Origin: Fenollaria timonensis
GTDB lineage: Bacteria > Bacillota > Clostridia > Tissierellales > Peptoniphilaceae
NCBI RefSeq assembly: GCF_001457835.1
Contig: NZ_LN898230.1
Coordinates: 327,600-391,599 of the forward strand
Length of the DNA: 64,000 bases
Direction of reading: 5' to 3'
Within the stretch, counting starts at the first letter, position 1; every line of letters begins with the position of its first letter. The notes under the pieces are model-generated. The model saw only the letters and a list, made by a program, of their open reading frames with translations. It did not search any database and was not told the origin of the DNA. A program made the position numbers and the translations under genes. Below, piece after piece: positions 7,559 through 16,404 of the stretch.

Positions 7559-8890
7559 CTATTTATCTTCTATGAGCTCTTGTAGCTCTTTTTCTTTTTC
7601 TTCTTTCTCTATTTCTTTTTCTTCCTTTGATTCAGTCATTATCTCTTGATAAACTTCCATGAAGAGACTTAAATCACTTTCTCTTTTGAAATTATCGACT
7701 GCTGATTGATATAGGTCCTCGGCTAAATCCATAACGACCTTTTTATTCTTATCGCTAGCAGCTACTTTGATGACAAGTAAGCCTTTGAATATGGCTCTTA
7801 AAACGCTCGCATCACTATCGCCATAAGTGAACAAGGGATGAGTATGCTCGATAAGTAGCTCCTTGAAGGATTTACTTGTGTAGTATATCCTTGCCTTGCC
7901 ATCGGTTTTGATGTAGTGGTGGTTCGAGTTGACTTTAGCAAGATGAGATAAAAGTATCGACAGCTTTCTTATGCAGTGTATAGCTGTGTTTGGATCGTTT
8001 GTACCAGGTGATAGAGCACGCGTTGCTATCTCTACTATCTTTCTAATGCCTTCCTTATAATCTTCTTCGGCGATTCTTCTTTCGCTAAAAATAAATTGCT
8101 TTTGAATTTTTTCTAGAGTTTTATCATCCAAGCTATCATGACTAAAGTAGCCAAGCGTTTCGTTTTGAGCAACGAAATCGCCTTTTGATGCTTCTATAGT
8201 GAAGACTATGTCCTCGTCTTCAATTAGTTTTTTAATCTTATCTATGTCAATAATTTCTAGGTAGCCTGATTTGTGAGCGGCAAGCCTTTTATCCTTCATA
8301 GTCCACTCTTCTTTATCAAGCAGTTCAAAATCACGATCTTCAAGCTCTTTCTCAATAAGTTTATCAGTTTTATCTGCGATATCTTCAAGTAGATTGGCAT
8401 AGTTAACGCCTGATAAAACGTTTTGCACGAAGATAACGAAGTAGATCGCACCCCATATAGCGTAGATGACGCCTATGGTACCGGCAATAACAAGTCTTTG
8501 ATCTTGACCGGCCTTCATAAAGTTAAGGCTCACAAGGCAGTAGACGAAGCCGCCTATGAATATACCTAAGACCTTCATTGTGATTTTCTTATCTAAAAAG
8601 TTTTCAACGCTCCTCGGTGTGAAAGAGTTATGATATAGAGTGAAAACTGCTAGTATGGTCGAGAATGTAAAAGTAGTTATTGTTAACAGAGCAGAAACAA
8701 GTGATGAAAGCACTGTCTTTGCAAGCTCGACGCTCGATAGCATCACGCGTGGTATGTGTTGTGTAAGGCCTGAGTAGCTGCTGTCTATGTAAGTTACTAT
8801 CGCAAGCAGAATTATTGAATAAAATATATATTCAAGACAGTATATCCACCGTCTGTTGTTATAGAAAAATAATTTAATTTTGTTCTTCAT
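7559..8890 (-). CDS. DUF2254 family integral membrane protein
   Basis: 443 residues. About four N-terminal membrane helices are seen (residues 15-35, 60-85, 108-128, 138-160), with the family hallmark LLTITTFTFSTILAVFTL followed by SFTPRSVENFLDKK. A soluble domain of about 250 residues follows, with ALSPGTNDPNTAIHC, a motif typical of DUF2254. The last 20 residues are almost only Glu/Lys, which is unusual and probably a disordered tail. The function is unknown; the family is a predicted inner-membrane protein with a cytoplasmic domain. The start ATG at 8890 has GGATGGTGA upstream. The gene is single and convergent with the secreted protein gene. Confidence 0.85.
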   Translation of the reverse strand: MKNKIKLFFYNNRRWIYCLEYIFYSIILLAIVTYIDSSYSGLTQHIPRVMLSSVELAKTVLSSLVSALLTITTFTFSTILAVFTLYHNSFTPRSVENFLDKKITMKVLGIFIGGFVYCLVSLNFMKAGQDQRLVIAGTIGVIYAIWGAIYFVIFVQNVLSGVNYANLLEDIADKTDKLIEKELEDRDFELLDKEEWTMKDKRLAAHKSGYLEIIDIDKIKKLIEDEDIVFTIEASKGDFVAQNETLGYFSHDSLDDKTLEKIQKQFIFSERRIAEEDYKEGIRKIVEIATRALSPGTNDPNTAIHCIRKLSILLSHLAKVNSNHHYIKTDGKARIYYTSKSFKELLIEHTHPLFTYGDSDASVLRAIFKGLLVIKVAASDKNKKVVMDLAEDLYQSAVDNFKRESDLSLFMEVYQEIMTESKEEKEIEKEEKEKELQELIEDK

Positions 8891-8958
8891 CTTGTCACCA
8901 TCCTTTCATATATTATAGCACATATCAAGACTAAATTTAAAGACTTAAACTTTGTTAA

Positions 8959-8987
8959 TTGATTTTTGCGCTTGATTGTGATAAAAT
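8959..8987 (+). promoter_or_regulatory. promoter for the YbaK-type gene and following operon
   Basis: TTGATT (8959-8964) and TAAAAT (8982-8987) lie 17 nt apart, 24 nt before the ATG at 9011. Transcription would start just ahead of the GGAGGGG ribosome site. Confidence 0.6.
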
Positions 8988-9010
8988 GTAAGTATAATGG
9001 AGGGGATGAT

Positions 9011-9508
9011 ATGAAGAACAAATACGAAGACGCAATTAAGCTTCTTGAGGACAATGGCGTTGTTTATGAGATTGTTAAGCATCCACCAGCAGTAACGACT
9101 GAAGACGCTGACAAGTTTATTGAGGGCAAAATTGGATGCAGGACTAAAACTATGTTTATGACGGATCAAAAGAAGAGACGCTTCTACATGCTTGTCATGG
9201 ACGACAAGGACAGACTTGACATGAAGGAATTTGCGGAGCTTGTCGGTGAAAAAAGAGTAAAGATGGCGTCGGAAGAGACTTTATTTAATAAGCTTGGCAA
9301 TGAAGCGGGGGTTGTCTCGCCATTTGGCCTAGTTAACGACGAGGAAAAAGAAGTTCAATTCTACTTTGACAACGCTATATTAAAAGAAGAGATAATGACT
9401 TTTCACCCAAATATTAATACACAGACGCTTTTCTTCAAGACTGAAGATTTGTTTAAGATGTTAAAAAATATGGGCTACGAAGTTCATTTTGTAGACCTAA
9501 ATAAATAA
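9011..9508 (+). CDS. YbaK/ProX-type aminoacyl-tRNA deacylase (prolyl-tRNA synthetase associated domain)
   Basis: 165 residues. The fold is the YbaK/prolyl-tRNA editing domain. Visible are the entry strand YEIVKHPPAVTTEDADKF, GCRTKTMFM with the conserved basic residue, the strand FYMLVMDDKDRLDMKEF, and SPFGLVNDEEKEVQFYFD. The free-standing PrdX/ProX branch hydrolyses Ala or Cys mischarged onto tRNA(Pro), which is the likely role here. ATG 9011 is preceded by GGAGGGGATGAT. The stop overlaps the ATG of the next gene by one base (TAATG), so translation is probably coupled, though no functional link is obvious. Confidence 0.8.
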   Translation: MKNKYEDAIKLLEDNGVVYEIVKHPPAVTTEDADKFIEGKIGCRTKTMFMTDQKKRRFYMLVMDDKDRLDMKEFAELVGEKRVKMASEETLFNKLGNEAGVVSPFGLVNDEEKEVQFYFDNAILKEEIMTFHPNINTQTLFFKTEDLFKMLKNMGYEVHFVDLNK

Positions 9509-10146
9509 TGAAGAAGAAATCACTTGCGCTAGCGATTGTACTATTGCTAGTGTTTCTAGCCATATCACGCATAGAGACAACTCATAGCTACACTGTTATA
9601 GACGAGGAGCTTGGCGAAGTAGAGATGACTTTATCTAAGCCAATATTTGCAAGGTTTTATAATAAAGTCACTTTTACTAAAGATGGCAGATCTAAGACGA
9701 AGACTTTTGAGGGCAAGTACAAGCTAAACATCTATAAGGTGGACCTAGGCAGAGTCAACGACGAGAACAATTTTGACATCGCCTTTGGCGTTTACTCGAT
9801 AGCCCCGTGGCACAGGACGCCGTCGAAGCGCGTGTTTTTATACAAAGTAGTTGACTTGGATTTGAAGCCAAAGTTTCGCTGCTCGAGGCTCATTAATCCT
9901 ATGTATGATTTTATTCTTTTTGATATTGATGGCGATGGTTTTGATGAAGTCGTTTCGATTGAGAAATATAAAGGGGTTTACTCAATCGGTGTCTATAAGC
10001 AGTATGATATGCTTATTGAGCGTATCGCGACTAGAAAAATAGATTTTCGCCCGACAAAATTATTGAAGGACAAAAAACTATATATAGAGGGTATAAATAT
10101 AATGAAGGAAATTAATTTTTCAAAGGAGGGTATTGATCTAAAATGA
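9508..10146 (+). CDS. membrane-anchored or exported protein with FG-GAP-like motif
   Basis: 212 residues with an N-terminal hydrophobic segment (residues 5-19) that could be a signal peptide or anchor. Most of the rest is predicted beta. The motif FILFDIDGDGFDEVVSIEKY (about residues 134-153) is a calcium-type DxDxDG loop as found in FG-GAP and VCBS repeats. The start overlaps the previous stop, and its own end overlaps the next start (ATGA), so it is translated as part of a three-gene unit with the DUF3160 lipoprotein. It probably works with that lipoprotein at the cell surface. The function is unknown. Confidence 0.6.
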   Translation: MKKKSLALAIVLLLVFLAISRIETTHSYTVIDEELGEVEMTLSKPIFARFYNKVTFTKDGRSKTKTFEGKYKLNIYKVDLGRVNDENNFDIAFGVYSIAPWHRTPSKRVFLYKVVDLDLKPKFRCSRLINPMYDFILFDIDGDGFDEVVSIEKYKGVYSIGVYKQYDMLIERIATRKIDFRPTKLLKDKKLYIEGINIMKEINFSKEGIDLK

Positions 10147-12347
10147 AAAAGAGATTATTAGCAATAATTTTAGTGTTGGTGATGAGCTTAAGCGCATGCT
10201 CTTTGCCATTTAATAAGATGGGCGGAGACGATAATAAAAAAGAAGAAGGTAAAGAGACTAGTAAAGAAGAAAAAAATGAAGTAGGCGAAGCGGGCTTAAA
10301 TGCTTTGCTTGGCTATGATGCGGAAAAGCTATTGGATGTTGAAGAAGTAAAGGACTTTGAAGACATTGAGATTGAAGCAAATGTTAAACCTTACGATGTA
10401 AAGGACTCTAGCGAGGTATATGGCTTTGACCCCTACGATGATCCTGAAAGCATTGAAAAAACAGTTCAAGAGATTAAGAACTCTGGTTATTTCAAAGTTG
10501 ACTACAGTGTTATGAAGCAGCCGTTCGGAATATATGAAAACAATCAATACCTTGGAAGGAACTCATTCGTTACTACTGATTCGGTTGTGCACCTATACCA
10601 CATCATCTACCTTGGTATGATGGAGGAAATGGAACAAAATTCATTGAAGCAAAAGCTTATGGCTCTATCAAAGAATTGCTTGGACAACGCTCTTCTTGAT
10701 TACAAAGAAGCAAAGGGCGATGAAAAAGACGTCCTTATGAGAAATGCAGCGCTATTCTTATGTGCGGTTGACTTGCTTGAAGCAAACTACGATGGAGAAG
10801 TGCCTAGTGAAGTAAGGGCCTTAGCTGATGATGAGCTTAAGAATATCAAATCAGAAGGAAATGCTGTATCGAACATAACAGGCAATGACATTGATTACTC
10901 ACAATTTAAGGTGCGTGGCAATTACACTAAGAACGAAAACTTAAAGAAGTACTTCAAAGTAAATATGCTTTATTCACAAGAGCTAGTTCGCTTAGAAAAT
11001 TCAGATAGATCAATAAATCTAGATGCTCTTAAGCAAGCGATACTTGTCTCAAGACATATGCTTAAGGACGAGACAAGTTTTAAATTATGGCAAGACATAT
11101 ATAAGCCAATTAGCTTCTTAGTTGAAAACACTGAAGACATCACTCCTATTGACCTATACAAGAGCATTAGTGAAGCGACTAAGGAAAATACAGTTGAAGC
11201 CATACTTGATGAAAAGGTCATAAATCACGTTGCGGACATGATTAGTCAAAAAGAAGGACCTAAGATTAAGCCAGACTCAGGAAAAGTTTTTGCTTTCTTG
11301 CCACAAAGAGCTGTTGTTGATAATACATGGCTACAAAACTTAGTCGACACTGATCGTATGAGCAAGAGACCAGTTGCTTCAGGTGTTGACCTTATGGCAC
11401 TTCTTGGCAATAGCCTTGCTGAGAGACTTACTCTTACTAATGAAGACAATTTGAAATGGGATAAGTTTGAAGAAAAGTACGAAGAAACAAAGGCAATGGT
11501 TGACGCAAGAACAGATGAAGAAGAAAAGGCAAACATCTATAGAACATGGCTGTGGGTTCTAAAGGCCTTTAATGAGGAATATGGCGAAGGTTACCCTGAC
11601 TTTATGAGAAGTGAGAAGTGGAAGTACAAGGACTTAAACACTGCGCTTGCATCGTGGGCACAATTAAAGCACGACACAATTTTATACGCAAAGCAATATG
11701 GCGCGGAAATGGGTGGCAGCGAGCCTAGTATCATAAAGCACTACGTTGAACCGAATGTTAACTTATATAGAAGAGTTAAGTACTTAGTAGAAAAGACAAT
11801 GGATGCAGATGAAAAGTACTCCTTACTTAACAATGATCAAAAGGCTAGGCTAAAGGACTTCGATGATATGCTTGACTTCTTTATAGAGGTAAGCATTAAG
11901 GAGCTTAGAGATGAAACAACATCTGACGAAGACAATGACAGACTTAGTGTTATCGGTGGAGAGATGGAAAACATCTTCATAGCATTCAATAAAGATGAAG
12001 TCAACAATGAATATGAGATATCAGCATCAGATAGAGACACAGCAAACATTGCTGACATACAAAGGATTGGATCAAACACTGTGGGTAAACCAGAAGGCTC
12101 ATTCTTAGAAGTAGGTTCAGGTAGCTTCTCATTCATGAAAGCTATATATAGACTGGATGGTAAATATTTTGTGGGAACTGGACCAGTTATGAACTACTAC
12201 GAATTCTATTCTGAAGACAGACTTACAAATGATGATTTCAAGGAAATGTTGTCAAACTTCTACATGCCGGCAGACGAGAAGAAAGGCAAAGAAGTATATC
12301 CATTCTTTGAAAAACAATTATATAGTGAAATAAAAAGCTACTATTAG
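10143..12347 (+). CDS. DUF3160 lipoprotein
   Basis: 734 residues. The N-terminus has a lipobox LSAC with Cys19 as the lipidation site, then a Lys/Glu-rich spacer (27-45). The rest is a large, mainly helical DUF3160 domain (for example NSFVTTDSVVHLYHIIYLGM, and RAVVDNTWLQNLVDTDRMSK in the middle). Family members are extracytoplasmic and of unknown function; many have a conserved C-terminal region like the GTGPVMNYYEFY seen here. The length is normal. The ribosome site AAAGGAGGG at 10123-10131 lies inside the previous gene. It is likely anchored to the outer face of the membrane and paired with the upstream FG-GAP-like protein. Confidence 0.85.
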   Translation: MKKRLLAIILVLVMSLSACSLPFNKMGGDDNKKEEGKETSKEEKNEVGEAGLNALLGYDAEKLLDVEEVKDFEDIEIEANVKPYDVKDSSEVYGFDPYDDPESIEKTVQEIKNSGYFKVDYSVMKQPFGIYENNQYLGRNSFVTTDSVVHLYHIIYLGMMEEMEQNSLKQKLMALSKNCLDNALLDYKEAKGDEKDVLMRNAALFLCAVDLLEANYDGEVPSEVRALADDELKNIKSEGNAVSNITGNDIDYSQFKVRGNYTKNENLKKYFKVNMLYSQELVRLENSDRSINLDALKQAILVSRHMLKDETSFKLWQDIYKPISFLVENTEDITPIDLYKSISEATKENTVEAILDEKVINHVADMISQKEGPKIKPDSGKVFAFLPQRAVVDNTWLQNLVDTDRMSKRPVASGVDLMALLGNSLAERLTLTNEDNLKWDKFEEKYEETKAMVDARTDEEEKANIYRTWLWVLKAFNEEYGEGYPDFMRSEKWKYKDLNTALASWAQLKHDTILYAKQYGAEMGGSEPSIIKHYVEPNVNLYRRVKYLVEKTMDADEKYSLLNNDQKARLKDFDDMLDFFIEVSIKELRDETTSDEDNDRLSVIGGEMENIFIAFNKDEVNNEYEISASDRDTANIADIQRIGSNTVGKPEGSFLEVGSGSFSFMKAIYRLDGKYFVGTGPVMNYYEFYSEDRLTNDDFKEMLSNFYMPADEKKGKEVYPFFEKQLYSEIKSYY

Positions 12348-12356
12348 GAGGAATTT

Positions 12357-12788
12357 ATGAGATACATCAAAGACGGCGCATCATATATCGTTAGAATCGA
12401 TAGAGGCGAAGAAGTTTTAGATAAGCTAAATGAGTTTATCAAAGATACTGATATAAAGGCGGGAACTATAACAGGTATAGGCGCCTCATCAGAAGTAGAG
12501 CTTGGTGTTTATAGCGTTAAGAATAGAGAGTATATCAAAAATAAATACGAAGGCGAATTTGAAATTCTTTCTTTAATTGGCAATATCACTCAAGACGCGG
12601 GCGATGCGTATATACACCTTCACATAATGATTTCAGATGGTCTAGCACAAGGCGCTGGCATAACTGTCGGTGGTCATCTAAATAAGTGCATCATAAGCGG
12701 CACATGCGAGCTACGCATCGATGAGTGCGAAAACGCTTATCAAAGAAAAATCGATGATGAGACAGGCATTAAGATTATCGATATATAA
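12357..12788 (+). CDS. PCC/DUF296 (PPC) domain protein, AT-hook-free
   Basis: 143 residues, essentially the complete plants-and-prokaryotes-conserved (PPC) domain. Seen are YIVRIDRGEEVLDKLNEF, the turn GTITGIGASSEVELGVY, and the metal-site strand DAYIHLHIMISDG with two His residues, then GGHLNKCIISGTCELRI. In prokaryotes the domain stands alone and forms trimers; its role is unclear, and the plant DNA-binding AT-hook is absent here. AGGAGG lies 9 nt after the DUF3160 stop, so it is probably the last gene of that operon, with a terminator at 12821. Confidence 0.8.
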   Translation: MRYIKDGASYIVRIDRGEEVLDKLNEFIKDTDIKAGTITGIGASSEVELGVYSVKNREYIKNKYEGEFEILSLIGNITQDAGDAYIHLHIMISDGLAQGAGITVGGHLNKCIISGTCELRIDECENAYQRKIDDETGIKIIDI

Positions 12789-12820
12789 AATCAATATACA
12801 GTATAAGAAAATTATATAAG

Positions 12821-12850
12821 GCAAGTCCATTAGCTTGGGCTTGCTTTTTA
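12821..12850 (+). terminator. intrinsic terminator of the DUF3160 operon
   Basis: A 9-bp stem (GCAAGTCCA with TGGGCTTGC, one G-T pair) is followed by TTTTTATTT. Confidence 0.75.
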
Positions 12851-13053
12851 TTTGTGATGAAAGTGATATACAAAGTAAAAGTAAATTACAAGTGACAAGC
12901 CGTGTAGCTCTTTTAGCAAGCTGCACGAGAGCAATCTTTCGCTTATCTAAATAAATATTCCCATTGCCTTGAATGAGTGTAAAAAATGTGTTATAATAGT
13001 TTAAAATGTTTTTACAAGAGATATAGATATGAAAGAGATATGGAAGTGATTAA
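12851..13053 (+). promoter_or_regulatory. intergenic region with hairpin and MATE promoter
   Basis: The gap holds a second hairpin (CGTGTAGCT at 12901-12909 with AGCTGCACG at 12919-12927) without a T tract. A clear promoter follows: TTGAAT (12969-12974), 17 nt, TATAAT (12992-12997). The ribosome site GGAAGTG precedes the TTG start at 13054. Nothing else is recognised. Confidence 0.55.
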
Positions 13054-14394
13054 TTGCAAGATAAAGAATTTTTGAAAAGAGTTTTTAAAGTCGCGTGGCC
13101 ATCGGTACTTGAGAGTGTATTCATAGCCCTAGCGGGCATCATCGATACTTACATGGTATCAAACCTAGGTACTTATGCGATCTCGGCTGTTGGCTTAACG
13201 ACGCAGCCTAAGTTTATAGGCCTCGCTATATTCTTCTCGATAAGTATAGCTGTCTCAGCCCTTGTCGCGAGGAGAAAAGGCGAGGAGGACAGACGTTCAG
13301 CGAACGAAGTCTTAGTGACTGCCTTTGTCGTTGCCATAATTTTATGTGTAATAATATCGACAGTGATGGTGACATTTTCAGAGCAAATACTTAAGCTAGC
13401 TGGAAGTAAGTCAGATACACATGATTATGCTATAGAGTACTTCAACATCATCATGGGATTTTGCATTTTTAACATCATAAGCATAGTTATAAACGCGGCT
13501 CAAAGAGGTAGCGGTAACACCAAGATTGCCTTCACAACAAATTTAGTATCAAGTATAGTAAATATTTGCTTTAACTACATACTTATTAATGGTAAACTTG
13601 GTTTTCCAGCTATGGGCGTAAGAGGAGCGGCGATAGCGACTGTGCTTGGCACCTTTGTTGCGAGCGTTATGAGTATTAGGTCTTTATTCAAGGCGGATTC
13701 ATATGTAAGAATACCTTTCATAATTAAATATAAAATCAAACCAAGCTTAGATTCCTTTGAAAGCATAATGAAGCTTGGACTAAATATGTTTGTTGAGAAC
13801 CTTGCAATGAGAATTGGATTCTTAACTACAGCGCTTATGGCGGCGTCATTAGGAACTGATCAGTTCGCGGCACATAATGTCGGTATGAATGTACTAAGCA
13901 TAGGCTTTGCCTTTGCTGATGGTATGCAGGTCGCAGCCGTTGCATTATCAGGCGAGGCACTTGGCGCGAAGAAGTATGACGACGCTGTGACTTACGGCAA
14001 GACTTGTCAAAAGGTTGGCTTCGTTATATCATTAGTTTTATCCGCGATATTGTTGTTCTTCGGCAAATACATTTTTGGCGCCTTCTTCCAAGACGAAGCA
14101 GTTATTAATTACGGCGTAATGATTGGTCGCTTCATAACAGTCATAGTCATTTGCCAAATCTCGCAAATCATTTATGGCGGCTGCTTAAGAGCGGCGGGCG
14201 ATGTGAAGTACACACTTATCGCATCCATAGTAAGTGTTAGTATCATACGTACATTAGTTACTTATGTCTTAGTTAATGTATTTCACCTTGGCCTTGTGGG
14301 TATATGGCTGGGCGTTTTCTCAGACCAATTCTCAAGATTAATCTTTATGAGTATAAGATTTAAGCAAGGCAAATGGGTTGAAAAGAAAATTTAG
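13054..14394 (+). CDS. MATE family efflux transporter
   Basis: 446 residues with twelve predicted membrane helices in two similar halves. This is typical of multidrug and toxin extrusion proteins, which exchange Na+ or H+ for cationic compounds. Family features are AWPSVLESVFIALAGIIDTYM at the start (helix 1), GRF and AAQRGSGNTKIAF in the first half, and GGCLRAAGDVKYTLI in the second. Translation starts at TTG 13054, the only start fitting the ribosome site and the promoter at 12969. It is a single gene. The substrate cannot be inferred. Confidence 0.9.
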   Translation: MQDKEFLKRVFKVAWPSVLESVFIALAGIIDTYMVSNLGTYAISAVGLTTQPKFIGLAIFFSISIAVSALVARRKGEEDRRSANEVLVTAFVVAIILCVIISTVMVTFSEQILKLAGSKSDTHDYAIEYFNIIMGFCIFNIISIVINAAQRGSGNTKIAFTTNLVSSIVNICFNYILINGKLGFPAMGVRGAAIATVLGTFVASVMSIRSLFKADSYVRIPFIIKYKIKPSLDSFESIMKLGLNMFVENLAMRIGFLTTALMAASLGTDQFAAHNVGMNVLSIGFAFADGMQVAAVALSGEALGAKKYDDAVTYGKTCQKVGFVISLVLSAILLFFGKYIFGAFFQDEAVINYGVMIGRFITVIVICQISQIIYGGCLRAAGDVKYTLIASIVSVSIIRTLVTYVLVNVFHLGLVGIWLGVFSDQFSRLIFMSIRFKQGKWVEKKI

Positions 14395-14508
14395 AACAGA
14401 ATAAAATTGCAAATAGAAAATCGGATCGAAGCAAAAATATTAGCACGATTAAAAAATTAGAGCAAATCAAAAAAATTAATGCAAATAAATACTTAACGCA
14501 TAAAAAAT
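14395..14508. other. AT-rich spacer with degenerate GCAAA repeats
   Basis: Between the MATE gene and the terminator, short copies of GCAAA(T/A) recur at about 14408, 14431, 14463 and 14480. They are too degenerate to call a defined repeat but look similar in kind to the repeats near 53,570 and 61,600. Confidence 0.3.
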
Positions 14509-14546
14509 ATGATGTAGACCAAGTAGATCTACATCATATTTTTTTA
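14509..14546. terminator. bidirectional terminator
   Basis: A 10-bp perfect stem (ATGATGTAGA with TCTACATCAT) is flanked by ATTTTTTT on the plus side and by TAAAAAAT upstream. It can therefore terminate both the MATE gene and the opposing rubrerythrin gene. Confidence 0.85.
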
Positions 14547-14554
14547 AGTAAATT

Positions 14555-15136
14555 TTAATAATTTTCTACGAAGATTTCGAAGAAGTCCATTGGGTGATCA
14601 CATGCAGGACATTTCTTTGGTGGTGTTTTGCCTTCATGCAGGTAACCGCAGTTTAAACATTTCCAAATATAAACTTCATCTCTCTTAAATACTTTACCTG
14701 CTTCAATATTTTCAACAAGTTTTTTGTATCTATTGTGATGAGCCATTTCAACTTCTGATATTTCTTGGAAAACTTTAGCTATTTCCTTAAAACCTTCTTT
14801 TTCTGCTTCTTTAGAAAAGTCTGGGTAAAGTTTTGTCGCTTCATAGTTTTCATCTTCTGCAGCTGCCTTTAAGTTTTCTAATGTTTTATCAAAAACTACA
14901 GGGTATGTATTAGTGATTTTGATTTCTTCACCTTGCATTTCATCCCTTAAGAATTTGTAGAATCTCTTAGCATGCTCAGCCTCATTTTGAGATGTTTCTT
15001 CGAAGATTTTTTGTATTTGAACATATCCATCTTCTTTGGCTTGTTTAGCATAGTAAGAGTACCTCATTGATGCTTGGCATTCATTGATGAAAGCCTTCAT
15101 AAGATTGTTAGATGTTCTTGCGTCTTTTAATTTCAT
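14555..15136 (-). CDS. rbr: rubrerythrin
   Basis: 193 residues. The N-terminal ferritin-like four-helix domain carries the diiron ligands: Glu in FINECQASMRY, the EExxH-type pairs in ETSQNEAEHAKRF, and the second set in FQEISEVEMAHHNRY. The C-terminal rubredoxin-like domain has the four Cys of CLNCGY and CPACDHP. Rubrerythrin reduces hydrogen peroxide in anaerobes using electrons from rubredoxin or NADH routes. A strong ribosome site (GGAGAGG) and promoter lie upstream on the minus strand. It is monocistronic and of full length. Confidence 0.97.
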   Translation of the reverse strand: MKLKDARTSNNLMKAFINECQASMRYSYYAKQAKEDGYVQIQKIFEETSQNEAEHAKRFYKFLRDEMQGEEIKITNTYPVVFDKTLENLKAAAEDENYEATKLYPDFSKEAEKEGFKEIAKVFQEISEVEMAHHNRYKKLVENIEAGKVFKRDEVYIWKCLNCGYLHEGKTPPKKCPACDHPMDFFEIFVENY

Positions 15137-15184
15137 AATACCTCTCCTTTCAATATAATTAATTTAAGAACTTTATGTAAATAT

Positions 15185-15213
15185 ATTATATATCAAATAT
15201 ATTTTTTTGTAAA
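15185..15213 (-). promoter_or_regulatory. rubrerythrin promoter
   Basis: On the minus strand TTTACA (15213-15208) and TATAAT (15190-15185) are 17 nt apart, about 50 nt upstream of the rbr start. The surrounding DNA is very AT-rich. An imperfect TATATTTGATATATAATATA region might host a PerR-like operator, but that is only a guess. Confidence 0.65.
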
Positions 15214-15268
15214 GAAAAGCTTATGGGTGAATCCATATAAATATTATAGTAAATAGACGTAAAAATGC

Positions 15269-15297
15269 TTGAACCAAAGCGATTCTTGTGGTATAAT
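15269..15297 (+). promoter_or_regulatory. promoter of the YitT gene
   Basis: TTGAAC (15269-15274) and TATAAT (15292-15297) are separated by 17 nt. The ATG lies at 15354, giving a leader of about 50 nt. Confidence 0.75.
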
Positions 15298-15353
15298 TAA
15301 TTTCATATTTTGTAAATTTATTATAGAAAATATTTATAGAAAAGGGGTAAACT

Positions 15354-16247
15354 ATGAACATAACTAATGAAGTACAAAATTTAAATAAGGATAAGATAAA
15401 ACATAAGTACAATTGGAAGGAGATAGCGCTCATCATCATCGGCATAACACTTGTTGCCAGTGCTATACATTTCTTCTTGGTTCCATCCAATTTAACATCA
15501 GGAGGCGCCTCAGGTATAGCCATCGTCCTAAGTCACTACATACCACTAGGCGTTGGACCACTATTTATCTTAGTAAACATCATTCTATTTATTATGGGCT
15601 TTATATTTATAGGTAAGGACTTTGGTACTAGGACTATAGTCGTGACACTTGCTTTATCAGGTTTAGTATGGCTATTTGAAATAATATTTCCAAATCCAAA
15701 GCCATTATCAGATGACTTGTTCTTAATAATCACTCTAGGCATGATTATTCAAGGCATAGGCGTTGGTATGGTGCTTAATCAATATACATCGACAGGCGGA
15801 ACAGATATCATCGCCAAGATTATGCAAAAGTACTTGGGTCTTGATTTAGGTATAGGCTGTGTTATTGCAGACCTTGTTGTTAGTATATTTGCTGGATCTG
15901 CTTTTGGTATGAATATATTTTTATATTCAGTTATGGGCGTTATAATCAATGGCGCTGTTGTAAGCATCACTATAAGCGGTCTTAACACAAGTAAGCTTTG
16001 CTACATCAATACTAAAGAGGTCGACCTTGTATCAAAGTTTATCATAGAAGACCTTGATAGATCCGCAAACCTTATTCCGTATAAGGGCGCTTACTCAAAG
16101 AAGGATAATGTTTTGATTCAAACAGCAGTTTCGACTCGTGAGTACATTAGACTAAAGGAGTTCGTTAACGACGCAGATCCAACAGCCTTTGTAGTAACAA
16201 GCAGCGCGAACGAAATACTTGGTGAAAAGTGGAGAAGATTTATATAA
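15354..16247 (+). CDS. YitT family membrane protein (DUF161 plus DUF2179)
   Basis: 297 residues. Five membrane helices occupy about residues 22-200, with the family signature FLVPSNLTSGGASGIAIVLS near residue 45 and GMVLNQYTSTGGTDIIAKIM near 140. The C-terminal DUF2179 domain (about 215-290) contains YKGAYSKKDNVLIQTAVSTR. YitT proteins are common in Firmicutes; the transported substrate is not established. The start ATG follows AAAGGGG. It is monocistronic, with a terminator immediately downstream. Confidence 0.9.
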   Translation: MNITNEVQNLNKDKIKHKYNWKEIALIIIGITLVASAIHFFLVPSNLTSGGASGIAIVLSHYIPLGVGPLFILVNIILFIMGFIFIGKDFGTRTIVVTLALSGLVWLFEIIFPNPKPLSDDLFLIITLGMIIQGIGVGMVLNQYTSTGGTDIIAKIMQKYLGLDLGIGCVIADLVVSIFAGSAFGMNIFLYSVMGVIINGAVVSITISGLNTSKLCYINTKEVDLVSKFIIEDLDRSANLIPYKGAYSKKDNVLIQTAVSTREYIRLKEFVNDADPTAFVVTSSANEILGEKWRRFI

Positions 16248-16264
16248 GTAAATATCATATTAAG

Positions 16265-16293
16265 ACTGAGCTAGTAGATAGTTCAGTTTTTTT
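16265..16293 (+). terminator. intrinsic terminator of the YitT gene
   Basis: A 9-bp stem (ACTGAGCTA with TAGTTCAGT, one G-T pair) and a 5-nt loop are followed by seven T. The sequence after it contains two near-copies of AATAGTAAAGG (about 16315 and 16349) ahead of the next gene's -10 box (TATAAT at 16373). Confidence 0.75.
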
Positions 16294-16404
16294 ATGCTAT
16301 AATATAAATAATGTCAATAGTAAAGGGTCTTAGTATAGACTAATCTTTAATAGTAAAGGCTCAATTATATGATATAATAATAATGATATTGTGAGGAGAT
16401 AAAT

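Noticed and set aside
12901-12927. Second terminator before the MATE gene
   Set aside because: The hairpin has no T tract and follows an adequate terminator by 50 nt; its function is unclear.
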